Assembly (NCBI GenBank): GCA_910577065.1
Contig: CAJTLD010000024.1
Coordinates: 1-21,656 of the forward strand
Reading direction: 5' to 3'
DNA: 21,656 nucleotides
DNA from: an uncultured Lachnospiraceae bacterium
GTDB taxonomy: Bacteria; Bacillota; Clostridia; Lachnospirales; Lachnospiraceae
The translations under genes were made by a program, and so were the position numbers. The notes below the pieces were generated by a model, which saw only the letters and a list, made by a program, of their open reading frames with translations, ran no database searches and had not been told where the DNA came from. The first letter of the stretch is position 1, and every line of letters starts with the position of its first letter. This document shows positions 1 to 6,751 of this stretch, piece after piece.

Positions 1-2
1 CG

Positions 3-410
3 GAGCAGATGGACTTTTCTTACCGTCACAGCTGCGTGGCCGGCCGGGGTTATCTTGTGCTTGGCGCAGAACTGAAACTTACAAAAGACGATCCGGAAAA
101 GATCCGGCAAAACATGGAAGAACTCAAAAAACGGCGTATCAGCAAACAGCCCCTGGAATATCCGAGCGCGGGAAGCACATTTAAGCGTCCGCAGGGATAT
201 TTTGCGGGAAAACTGATTATGGATGCCGGGCTTTCCGGTTTTTCTGTGGGAGGCGCGCAGGTATCGCCGAAGCACTGCGGTTTTGTCGTAAATACGGGAG
301 GAGCCTTAGCGTCTGACGTTTTGGCCGTGATACGCCATGTGCAGAGGACGGTGCAGGAGAAATTCGGCGTGGCGCTGGAAACAGAAGTAAAGCTTTTGGG
401 CGAGTTTTAA
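3..410 (+). CDS. murB: UDP-N-acetylenolpyruvoylglucosamine reductase, C-terminal part
   Basis: MurB reduces UDP-GlcNAc-enolpyruvate to UDP-MurNAc with NADPH and FAD, an early cytoplasmic step of peptidoglycan synthesis. The window starts inside the gene; only about 135 C-terminal residues are present, so the FAD-binding N-terminus lies upstream. The frame is open from base 3 (Glu-Gln before the first Met). Visible family signatures are FSYRHS, the YPSAGSTFKRP segment carrying the proton-donor serine region, the GYFAGKLI and GLSGFSVGGAQVS segments, and a C-terminal ETEVKLLGEF containing the conserved glutamate. The internal ATG at 9 is not the true start. rapZ follows after 66 bp, as in the conserved murB-rapZ-whiA cluster of Firmicutes. 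Identification is firm. Confidence 0.96.
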   Translation, partial: EQMDFSYRHSCVAGRGYLVLGAELKLTKDDPEKIRQNMEELKKRRISKQPLEYPSAGSTFKRPQGYFAGKLIMDAGLSGFSVGGAQVSPKHCGFVVNTGGALASDVLAVIRHVQRTVQEKFGVALETEVKLLGEF

Positions 411-476
411 GAATTGCGGTATTTTGGCCGGGCGAACGGCAGGCTGTTTTGCCGCAGCGGAACAGGGGGATAAAGA

Positions 477-1349
477 TTGAAGCTGGTTTTGTTGACGGGG
501 ATGTCGGGAGCAGGGAAAAGCACGGCGCTTAAGATGATGGAAGATATCGGGTTTTACTGTGTGGATAACCTGCCGATTCCCCTCATTGAAAAATTTGTGG
601 AATTGTCGGAAAACAGCCAGGATGAGATGCAGAAATTTGCCATAGGCGTAGACATTCGCAGCGGCAACGCCCTTCCGGAACTCAACCTGGTATTAAACCG
701 TCTGATAGAAGACGGCAAAGGTCCCGAAATCCTGTTTTTGGATGCGGAAGACGCTGTGCTTGTGAAGCGTTATAAGGAAACAAGGCGCAGCCATCCGCTG
801 ACCGGAGGGGAACGTGTGGAAGCCGGAATTGCCAAAGAGCGCAGCCGCCTTCATTTTCTGCGTGAGCGCGCGGACTATATTATTGATACCAGCAGGCTTT
901 TGACGCGGGAACTTTTTGCGGAACTCGATAAGATATTTGTGCGGCAGCAGGATTATAAAAATCTTTTTATAACCATTTTGTCATTTGGTTTTAAATATGG
1001 CATTCCGTCGGATTCGGATTTGGTGTTTGACGTTCGTTTCCTGCCAAATCCGTATTATATGGAAGGGCTGCGCGCCAAAAGCGGCAATGACAGGGAAATC
1101 CAGGAATATGTGCTGCAGTTTTGGGAAGCGCATGAATTTTTAAACAAGCTGACCGATATGGTGAACTTCCTGATTCCGAATTATATTATAGAGGGTAAGA
1201 ACCAGCTGGTCATCAGTATCGGCTGCACCGGCGGAAAGCACCGTTCGGTTACTCTGGCAAACGAACTGTACCGGCGGCTGTCCGGCAGCAGGGAATACGG
1301 CTTAAAGATTGAACACCGGGATATCGGGAAAGATGCGTTGAGGAAGTAA
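477..1349 (+). CDS. rapZ: RapZ/YvcJ-family nucleotide-binding protein
   Basis: 290-aa P-loop protein of the RapZ (YvcJ) family. In E. coli RapZ is an RNA-binding adaptor that controls GlmS through GlmZ; in Gram-positives YvcJ binds and hydrolyses nucleotides and its role is less clear. A Walker A motif GMSGAGKS lies at residues 8-15. The C-terminal domain carries the hallmark DVRFLPNPYY (185-194) and SIGCTGGKHRSV (247-258). The start is TTG, eight bases after a purine-rich AGGGGG site; an upstream ATG is not available, and the N-terminus MKLVLLTGMSGAGKS fits the family exactly. whiA starts one base after the stop, so the two are translationally close. No yvcK gene lies between rapZ and whiA, unlike the B. 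subtilis order. Family assignment is firm; the cellular role here is inferred. Confidence 0.95.
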   Translation: MKLVLLTGMSGAGKSTALKMMEDIGFYCVDNLPIPLIEKFVELSENSQDEMQKFAIGVDIRSGNALPELNLVLNRLIEDGKGPEILFLDAEDAVLVKRYKETRRSHPLTGGERVEAGIAKERSRLHFLRERADYIIDTSRLLTRELFAELDKIFVRQQDYKNLFITILSFGFKYGIPSDSDLVFDVRFLPNPYYMEGLRAKSGNDREIQEYVLQFWEAHEFLNKLTDMVNFLIPNYIIEGKNQLVISIGCTGGKHRSVTLANELYRRLSGSREYGLKIEHRDIGKDALRK

Positions 1350-1350
1350 C

Positions 1351-2256
1351 ATGTCATTTTCAAGCGATGTAAAAAAGGAACTGGCAGAAAGAGCCGGTAC
1401 GGGCAGGCACTGCCAGCTTGCGGAACTTTCCGCCGTCATAGGTTACGCCGGCAAAGTAAGTACATATGGCGAGACGCTGTATTTGCAGATTGCAACCGAA
1501 AACAGTATGTTGAAAAAAAAGTTCGGGCTGCTTTTAAGGCTTTTGTTTGATTTTAAGGAGCCAAAAGAAAAACTTTCCGGGGAAGCCGTTTTAAAAGTCT
1601 TACAGAGTGTGAAGCTTTGGGATGACGCGGGCGGCTGTTTTCGGAATGCGGAGACGGCGGACGGGCTTTTGGTTCAGCAGGGCTGCTGTAAGCGTGCGTT
1701 TATCCGCGGCGCGTTTCTTGCGGCAGGCTCTATGAGCAACCCCCAAAAGGCGTATCATTTTGAAATTGTCTGCGGCTCAGACAGGCAGGCGCAGCAGTTA
1801 AAGGATATGATCAACAGCTTTGGCATGGACGCAAAAATTGTGGCGCGCAAGAAAAATCAGGTCGTTTATGTGAAGGAAGGGGAGCATATCGTTGATTTGC
1901 TGAATATTATGGAAGCGCATCAGGCGCTTTTAAACCTGGAAAACGTCCGGATTGTCAAAGAAATGCGCAATTCGGTAAACCGCCAGGTGAATTGTGAAAC
2001 CGCCAATATCAGCAAGACCGTGAACGCGGCTGTCCGCCAGATAGAAGATATCCGTTTTATCCAGGCAAAGCGCGGCTTAGAGAGCCTTCCGGACAATCTG
2101 CGGGAAATTGCGCTGCTGCGCCTGGAATTTCCGGACGCGCCGTTAAAGGAACTGGGGACGTACTTAAACCCCCCGGTCGGCAAATCCGGAGTCAACCACA
2201 GGCTCAGGAGGATATCGGAGATTGCCGCAGAAATGGGATGTGAGCATGGAAGGTGA
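1351..2256 (+). CDS. whiA: WhiA-family DNA-binding protein
   Basis: 301-aa WhiA. The family combines an N-terminal domain related to LAGLIDADG homing endonucleases, without nuclease activity, and a C-terminal helix-turn-helix. In Streptomyces it controls sporulation genes; in Bacillus it affects cell division and chromosome segregation. The start MSFSSDVKKELAE is typical. The segment around residues 110-130 (CCKRAFIRGAFLAAGSMSNPQKAYH) is the conserved core, and the HTH lies near residues 263-297 (PLKELGTYLNPPVGKSGVNHRLRRI, in part). The Shine-Dalgarno site GAGGAAG lies inside the end of rapZ, implying cotranscription. The lipid kinase gene follows nine bases after the stop. Length is close to the family norm. 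Which promoters it binds in this organism cannot be read from the window. Confidence 0.96.
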   Translation: MSFSSDVKKELAERAGTGRHCQLAELSAVIGYAGKVSTYGETLYLQIATENSMLKKKFGLLLRLLFDFKEPKEKLSGEAVLKVLQSVKLWDDAGGCFRNAETADGLLVQQGCCKRAFIRGAFLAAGSMSNPQKAYHFEIVCGSDRQAQQLKDMINSFGMDAKIVARKKNQVVYVKEGEHIVDLLNIMEAHQALLNLENVRIVKEMRNSVNRQVNCETANISKTVNAAVRQIEDIRFIQAKRGLESLPDNLREIALLRLEFPDAPLKELGTYLNPPVGKSGVNHRLRRISEIAAEMGCEHGR

Positions 2257-2265
2257 GGGGATACG

Positions 2266-3177
2266 ATGAAAAAATTGCTGTTTGTATTCAATCCTCAGGC
2301 GGGGAAAGCGCAGATTCGGAATAAACTGATGGATATTTTGGACATTATGGTCAGGGAGGGGTATGAGGTTACGATATATCCCACACAGGCAAGAGAGGAC
2401 GCTTTAAATATCGTAAAACTGCGCGCCGGACACTATGATCTGGTGGTATGCAGCGGCGGCGACGGGACGTTGGATGAAGCGGTCAGCGGGCTGATACATT
2501 CCGGCGTAAGCGTACCTCTTGGCTATATACCTGCCGGGAGCACCAATGACTTTGCCAATTCCTTAAAAATTCCAAAGGACATGATAAAAGCGGCGCGCAT
2601 TGCAGTCGGCGGGCAGAAATTTGCCTGCGACGTCGGGACGTTTAACGAAAAGCCATTCGTTTATGTGGCTGCGTTCGGGATTTTTACGGCGGTTTCTTAC
2701 AGGCAGGAGTGGAAAAACATACTCGGCCATGCGGCCTATATTTTAGAGGGCGTCAAGAGCCTGCCGGAAATGACGTCGTATTATATGCGCGTGGAATATA
2801 ACGACGTGGTGATTGAAGATGAATTTATTTTCGGGATGGTGACCAACTCCAATTCCGTCGGCGGTTTCCAGAATATGACTGGCAAAAACGTGCTGTTAGA
2901 CGACGGCAAGTTTGAAGTAACGCTGATCCGCCGCCCGAAAAATTTGGCGGAACTAAACGAAATTTTAGCTTCGCTGACCAATTTAATCGACAATACGGAT
3001 TTGATATACTCCGCAAAAAGCGCTCAGGTGACGGTTCTGTCGGAAGAGGAGGTGCCCTGGACTTTGGACGGCGAATTTGGAGGAGAAGTACGGGAAGCGG
3101 ACATACGCAACATGCAGCGGGCTCTTGAAATTATGGTGAGGAAAAACTTCACAAAAAACACTTTATTTTTGGAATAA
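2266..3177 (+). CDS. Diacylglycerol kinase family lipid kinase (YegS/DgkB type)
   Basis: 303-aa protein of the soluble diacylglycerol/sphingosine kinase fold, which phosphorylates lipid alcohols with ATP. In Firmicutes DgkB recycles diacylglycerol released during lipoteichoic acid synthesis. The N-terminus LLFVFNPQAGKA (residues 4-15), the nucleotide-binding GGDGT loop (64-68) and the PAGSTNDFA motif (89-97) are all present, as is a C-terminal beta-rich lobe ending in the LDGEFGGE segment. A GGTGAGGGG site precedes the ATG and overlaps the whiA stop region, so it is probably in the whiA operon. The exact lipid substrate cannot be decided from sequence: DgkB, or a YegS/BmrU-like enzyme of other specificity, are both possible. 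Confidence 0.9.
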   Translation: MKKLLFVFNPQAGKAQIRNKLMDILDIMVREGYEVTIYPTQAREDALNIVKLRAGHYDLVVCSGGDGTLDEAVSGLIHSGVSVPLGYIPAGSTNDFANSLKIPKDMIKAARIAVGGQKFACDVGTFNEKPFVYVAAFGIFTAVSYRQEWKNILGHAAYILEGVKSLPEMTSYYMRVEYNDVVIEDEFIFGMVTNSNSVGGFQNMTGKNVLLDDGKFEVTLIRRPKNLAELNEILASLTNLIDNTDLIYSAKSAQVTVLSEEEVPWTLDGEFGGEVREADIRNMQRALEIMVRKNFTKNTLFLE

Positions 3178-3190
3178 TTTAGGCTATACT
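3162..3190 (+). promoter_or_regulatory. Possible promoter of fba
   Basis: A TATACT -10 hexamer at 3185-3190 lies just after the lipid kinase stop, 37 bases before the fba ATG. The only -35 at 17-bp spacing is a poor TTTATT, inside the kinase coding end. A separate transcript for the highly expressed aldolase would be expected, but the weak -35 keeps this tentative. The aldolase gene itself has a strong AAGGAGAG Shine-Dalgarno site. Confidence 0.4.
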
Positions 3191-3227
3191 ATAAGAAATG
3201 AAAAAATAAAAAAGGAGAGATAAAATT

Positions 3228-4091
3228 ATGTTAGTATCTGCAAAAGAAATGCTTGACAAAGCAAAAGCTGGCCACTATGCGGTAGGACAGTTCAACATCA
3301 ACAACCTGGAGTGGACCAAATCCATTCTGGCAACGGCCCAGGAGCAAAATTCTCCGGTTATCCTCGGCGTATCCGAAGGGGCAGGAAAGTACATGACAGG
3401 CTTTAAGACCGTTGCAGCTATGGTCAAAGCCATGATCGAAGAGATGAACATAACCGTTCCGGTTGCCCTGCATCTGGATCACGGTTCTTACGACGGATGT
3501 ATGAAATGCATCGAAGCAGGATTTTCTTCCATCATGTTTGACGGTTCCCATTACCCGATTGACGAGAACGTTGCCAAGACAACCGAACTGGTACAGAAAG
3601 CGCATGACAACAATATTTCCATCGAAGCGGAAGTCGGCGCAATCGGCGGCGAAGAAGACGGCGTAATCGGCAAGGGCGAATGCGCAGATCCGCAGGAGTG
3701 CAAATCAATTGCAGACCTTGGCATTGACATGCTTGCAGCAGGCATCGGCAATATCCATGGCAAATATCCGGAGAACTGGGAAGGCTTAAGCTTTGAAACG
3801 CTTGATGCGATTCAGCAGCTTACCGGGGACATGCCGTTAGTGCTGCACGGCGGTACCGGCATCCCGGAAGATATGATCAAAAAAGCAATCTCCCTTGGAG
3901 TTGCAAAGATCAACGTAAATACAGAGTGCCAGTTATCTTTCGCAGCAGCTACACGCGAATATATCGAAGCAGGCAAGGATCAGCAGGGCAAGGGATTTGA
4001 CCCGCGTAAATTACTGGCTCCGGGCGCGGAAGCGATTAAGGCGACCGTGAAAGAAAAAATGGAATTATTCGGTTCCGTAGGAAAAGCGTAA
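3228..4091 (+). CDS. fba: Class II fructose-1,6-bisphosphate aldolase
   Basis: 287-aa zinc-dependent aldolase that splits fructose 1,6-bisphosphate into dihydroxyacetone phosphate and glyceraldehyde 3-phosphate in glycolysis, and the reverse in gluconeogenesis. The catalytic/zinc segment LHLDHGSYDG is at residues 81-90, with D84 as the proposed base and H85 as a zinc ligand. The second half has the IHGKYPENW and LHGGTGIP segments holding the other zinc histidines and the phosphate-binding glycines, and the family-typical VAKINVNTE. Length equals the usual 285-290 aa of FbaA-type enzymes. Codon use shifts toward A/T-ending and abundant-tRNA codons relative to neighbours, consistent with high expression. 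The start is set by AAGGAGAG. Tagatose-bisphosphate aldolase is the nearest alternative, but glycolytic FBA is more likely. Confidence 0.96.
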   Translation: MLVSAKEMLDKAKAGHYAVGQFNINNLEWTKSILATAQEQNSPVILGVSEGAGKYMTGFKTVAAMVKAMIEEMNITVPVALHLDHGSYDGCMKCIEAGFSSIMFDGSHYPIDENVAKTTELVQKAHDNNISIEAEVGAIGGEEDGVIGKGECADPQECKSIADLGIDMLAAGIGNIHGKYPENWEGLSFETLDAIQQLTGDMPLVLHGGTGIPEDMIKKAISLGVAKINVNTECQLSFAAATREYIEAGKDQQGKGFDPRKLLAPGAEAIKATVKEKMELFGSVGKA

Positions 4092-4165
4092 GTTTGTAAA
4101 AGTTGCTGAAATTTTTTTGGAATCGGACTGAAAATTGTAAAAAACAGAAAAAGTGAAAAAAGCTA

Positions 4166-4194
4166 TTGCATTTTGCGTTCAGTTGGTGTATTTT
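4166..4194 (+). promoter_or_regulatory. Candidate promoter of the glutamine synthetase gene
   Basis: TTGCAT (4166-4171), a 17-bp spacer and TATTTT (4189-4194). The predicted transcript would begin near 4201, directly ahead of the leader hairpins, which supports the assignment. The -35 matches the sigma-A consensus only in its first half, so the promoter may be weak or activator-dependent. Confidence 0.45.
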
Positions 4195-4211
4195 AAAGAA
4201 GAATTAAGCAA

Positions 4212-4298
4212 ATGTGCAAAGACGAACAAGGGTGTTCCACTGGTTGGAATACCCTTTTCGTGCGTGTGAAGAAAAATGTGCAAAAAAATGCGCAATAA
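4212..4298 (+). other. Possible 28-codon leader ORF overlapping the hairpins
   Basis: An ATG at 4212 opens a 28-codon frame beginning MCKDEQGCSTGWNTLF and ending at TAA 4296-4298. Only a weak AAAGAAG lies upstream. It overlaps the whole terminator-like hairpin, so translation would disturb the structure. A second, GTG-started 62-codon frame (4214-4402) runs through the tandem repeat. Neither has independent support as a protein; a leader peptide role is speculative. Confidence 0.18.
4213..4261 (+). promoter_or_regulatory. Glutamine synthetase leader: hexaloop hairpin overlapping a terminator-like hairpin
   Basis: Seen: a small stem TGTGC/GAACA (4213-4217 with 4224-4228, one G-A mismatch) closes a six-base loop AAAGAC at 4218-4223. 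Downstream a long stem pairs 4230-4239 with 4245-4254 (one G-U pair) around loop CTGGT, followed by TTTT at 4255-4258. Its base can extend through ACGAA and AA (4222-4229, with C4227 bulged) pairing with 4255-4261, about 17 bp in all. The lower extension uses the 3' arm of the small hairpin, so the two structures compete. Known: ANTAR-domain antiterminators bind hairpins with hexaloops having A at position 1 and G at position 4; AAAGAC fits. Inference: nitrogen-responsive attenuation of glutamine synthetase. No ANTAR gene lies in the window. Confidence 0.5.
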
Positions 4299-4410
4299 TA
4301 ATGAAATACCCTTCGGGTATCCCTTTATGCGCGAAAAAATGCGCATTAATAATGAAACACCCTTCGGGTATCCCTTTATGCGCGAAAAAAAATGCGCAAT
4401 AATAATGAAA
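4283..4410 (+). repeat. 51-bp tandem repeat of alternating hairpins in the glutamine synthetase leader
   Basis: Two adjacent 51-bp units (4283-4333 and 4334-4384) differ at two positions, and a partial third copy (4385-4410) ends at the Shine-Dalgarno site. Each unit holds TGCGC...GCGCA type stems across the unit joins (for example 4329-4334 region with 4340-4345, loop rich in A) and a stem around CCCTTCGGG: ATACCC/GGGTAT at 4306-4320, and a weaker ACCC/GGGT version at 4359-4369. An imperfect earlier copy of the G/C hairpin (TGTGC...GCGCA) starts at 4278. The unit length is a multiple of three. No T-tract follows any of these stems, so they are not classical terminators. Confidence 0.85.
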
Positions 4411-4423
4411 GGAAGAGTGACAT

Positions 4424-6550
4424 ATGGAAGAATGCAGGGAATATTATAACGCAGCGGATATTTTTGGTGAAAATGTGTTTAATGACGCCGTTATGCAGGA
4501 ACGTCTCCCCAAAAAGGTTTATCAGAGGTTAAAGGAGATTATCCGCGGCGGCAAGGAATTGGATTTGGCTACAGCGGATGTGATTGCGCATGAGATGAAG
4601 GAATGGGCGATTGAAAAGGGGGCGACGCATTATACGCACTGGTTTCAGCCGATGACAGGGGTGACTGCAGAAAAACACGACGCTTTTATTACGGCTCCGA
4701 TGGAGAACGGCAGAGTTTTGATGAGTTTTTCCGGCAAAGAGCTGATTAAAGGGGAGCCGGATGCGTCTTCGTTTCCATCCGGCGGCCTGAGGGCGACTTT
4801 TGAGGCCAGGGGCTATACGGCCTGGGACTGTACTTCCCCCGCGTTTGTCAGGCAGGACGCGGCGGGCGCTACGCTCTGCATACCAACGGCTTTCTGTTCA
4901 TACACAGGAGAAGCGCTGGATCAGAAAACGCCGCTTCTTCGTTCTATGGAAGCGGTCAATGAGCAGACGATGCGGCTCATCCGTCTCATGGGCAACAAAA
5001 CATCCCGGAAAATAACGGCGTCCGTAGGGCCGGAGCAGGAATATTTTATTGTGGATCGGGCGAAATACTTAAAACGGAAGGATTTGATTTTTACCGGGCG
5101 TACGTTGTTCGGCGCAATGCCTCCGAAGGGGCAGGAGATGGATGACCATTATTTTGGGACGATCCGCGAGCGGATTGCAGCGTATATGAGAGATGTAAAC
5201 AAAGAACTTTGGAAGTTAGGCGTATCCGCAAAAACGCAGCACAATGAGGTCGCGCCGGCACAGCATGAACTCGCGCCCATTTATGCATCCGCAAACGTTG
5301 CGGTAGATCACAATCAGCTGGTGATGGAAACGCTGAAAAAGGTAGCGGGACGCCATGGGCTGCAGTGCCTGCTGCATGAAAAGCCGTTTGCAGGCGTAAA
5401 CGGTTCTGGAAAACACAATAACTGGTCTATTACGACAGACGACGGGATTAATCTTTTGGATCCGGGCGTGACGCCGCATGAAAATTTCCAGTTTTTGCTG
5501 ATATTGACCTGTATTTTAAAAGCGGTGGATGTTCATGCGGACTTGCTGCGCGAAGCGGCCGCCGATGTTGGAAATGACCACAGGTTAGGTGCGAACGAAG
5601 CGCCTCCGGCTATTATTTCGGTATATCTGGGAGAACAGCTGGAAGATGTGTTAAAACAGCTGATCAGTACGGGAGAAGCGACGCGCAGCATTGCGGGCAG
5701 CATGCTTGAGACGGGTGTGAAAACGCTTCCGGATTTTATGAAGGACGCCACGGACCGCAACCGGACGTCGCCGTTTGCGTTTACGGGCAATAAGTTTGAA
5801 TTTCGTATGATTGGCTCCCAGGACTCCATTGCGCAGGCCAATGTCGTCTTAAATACGATTGTAGCGGAAGCGTTTGCAGAAGCTTGCGACGTTTTGGAAA
5901 ACAGCAGTGATTTTGAACTTGCGCTGCATGATTTGATTAAGAAAAATGCAACAGAACACCAGAGAATTGTGTTTAACGGGAACGGCTATTCCGAGGAATG
6001 GGTAAAAGAAGCCAAAAGGCGCGGTTTGCCGAACATCACCTCTATGGTGGACGCGATTCCGTCTTTAAATACGGAAAAATCGGTGCGCCTGTTTGAAAAA
6101 TTCGGCGTATTTACAAAGGCGGAACTGGATTCCCGTGTGGAAATTGAATACGAGACATATGCAAAGAAGATTAATATTGAAGCAAGAGCTATGATCGATA
6201 TAGCAGCGAAACAGATTATTCCCGCCGTAATCAAATATACGACAGTTTTAGCGTCGTCTGTTTCCGCGGTGCAAGCCGCATGCGGTACGGCGGATACCAG
6301 TGTGCAGGCTGGGCTGTTAAACGAAGTGTCTTTTCTGCTTGCAGAAACAAAAGGAGCGCTTACAAAGCTTGAGGCGCTTGCGGCAAAGGGAGCTGCAATG
6401 GAAGAAGGCAGAACGCAGGCTGTCTTTTACCGGGATCAGGTAATGAAGGCAATGGAAGCGCTTAGGAACCCAGTGGATAAACTGGAAATGCTGGTAGATA
6501 AGGAAATGTGGCCGATGCCGTCGTATGGGGATTTGATGTTTGAAGTATAA
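4424..6550 (+). CDS. glnN: Glutamine synthetase type III
   Basis: 708-aa GSIII, which condenses glutamate and ammonia with ATP to give glutamine, the main route of ammonia assimilation in many anaerobes. GSIII is about 250 residues longer than GSI and forms double hexamers. Visible motifs are HYTHWFQPMTG (69-79, GSIII N-terminal signature), VGPEQEYFIVD (201-211, metal/substrate site), NEVAPAQHELAP (274-285), VAVDHNQ (292-298) and GVNGSGKHNNWS (324-335, ATP/ammonia site). A long C-terminal helical extension is present as usual. The start follows AAAGGAAG with about eight bases spacing. The gene is monocistronic: its own promoter and structured leader lie upstream, and an inverted repeat follows. 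Expression is probably tied to nitrogen status through the leader. Identification is firm. Confidence 0.97.
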   Translation: MEECREYYNAADIFGENVFNDAVMQERLPKKVYQRLKEIIRGGKELDLATADVIAHEMKEWAIEKGATHYTHWFQPMTGVTAEKHDAFITAPMENGRVLMSFSGKELIKGEPDASSFPSGGLRATFEARGYTAWDCTSPAFVRQDAAGATLCIPTAFCSYTGEALDQKTPLLRSMEAVNEQTMRLIRLMGNKTSRKITASVGPEQEYFIVDRAKYLKRKDLIFTGRTLFGAMPPKGQEMDDHYFGTIRERIAAYMRDVNKELWKLGVSAKTQHNEVAPAQHELAPIYASANVAVDHNQLVMETLKKVAGRHGLQCLLHEKPFAGVNGSGKHNNWSITTDDGINLLDPGVTPHENFQFLLILTCILKAVDVHADLLREAAADVGNDHRLGANEAPPAIISVYLGEQLEDVLKQLISTGEATRSIAGSMLETGVKTLPDFMKDATDRNRTSPFAFTGNKFEFRMIGSQDSIAQANVVLNTIVAEAFAEACDVLENSSDFELALHDLIKKNATEHQRIVFNGNGYSEEWVKEAKRRGLPNITSMVDAIPSLNTEKSVRLFEKFGVFTKAELDSRVEIEYETYAKKINIEARAMIDIAAKQIIPAVIKYTTVLASSVSAVQAACGTADTSVQAGLLNEVSFLLAETKGALTKLEALAAKGAAMEEGRTQAVFYRDQVMKAMEALRNPVDKLEMLVDKEMWPMPSYGDLMFEV

Positions 6551-6573
6551 TCCAAACTTCTGAAAGGGAGGAA

Positions 6574-6598
6574 GCCAGGCAACATGGGGTTGCCTGGC
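6574..6598. repeat. Perfect 10-bp inverted repeat after glutamine synthetase
   Basis: GCCAGGCAAC and GTTGCCTGGC flank a five-base loop, 23 bases after the glutamine synthetase stop. The stem is strong and G/C-rich, but no T-tract follows on the plus strand. It may be a 3'-end stabiliser, a non-canonical terminator, or a site bound by protein. A GGGAGG site and an ATG in the loop make a chance 22-codon frame, which I do not accept as a gene. Confidence 0.6.
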
Positions 6599-6615
6599 AG
6601 AAAGATTATGAAAAA

Positions 6616-6645
6616 TTGTATCTGGTTTTTAAAACCATCTATAAT
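6616..6645 (+). promoter_or_regulatory. Orphan promoter with a palindrome in its spacer
   Basis: TTGTAT (6616-6621), an 18-bp spacer and a perfect TATAAT (6640-6645). The spacer holds the 15-bp perfect palindrome TGGTTTTTAAAACCA (6623-6637), which looks like an operator that would block RNA polymerase when bound. Transcription would run rightward into the spacer and antisense to the small membrane protein gene. No convincing plus-strand ORF follows, so a small or antisense RNA is possible. Confidence 0.4.
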
Positions 6646-6661
6646 ATAAAAGAAAGAAGTG

Positions 6662-6719
6662 AAAAAAACGTGTTCACATCGTAAAGTCTTTTTGAAAGAT
6701 AAATGAATATTTTGTGAAC
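6662..6719 (-). terminator. Weak candidate terminator of the small membrane protein gene
   Basis: On the minus strand GTTCACA (6713-6719) and TGTGAAC (6672-6678) can pair across a 34-base loop, followed three bases later by seven T residues (6668-6662). The stem is only 7 bp and the loop long, so this is a weak candidate, but it is the only one downstream of the minus-strand gene. Confidence 0.3.
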
Positions 6720-6751
6720 GATAGACGGCTCCATCACGGCTGCGCCTTATT

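Noticed and set aside
4092..4165. Terminator after the aldolase gene
   Set aside because: There is a run of seven T at about 4112-4118, but no stable G/C stem before it that I could find.
4214..4402. 62-codon GTG frame in the glutamine synthetase leader as a real gene
   Set aside because: It is open only because the repeat unit is 51 bp; no ribosome site, repetitive low-complexity product, and it overlaps strong RNA structures.
4283..4410. CRISPR-like array
   Set aside because: The units are directly joined with no variable spacers, and there are no cas genes; it is a simple tandem duplication.
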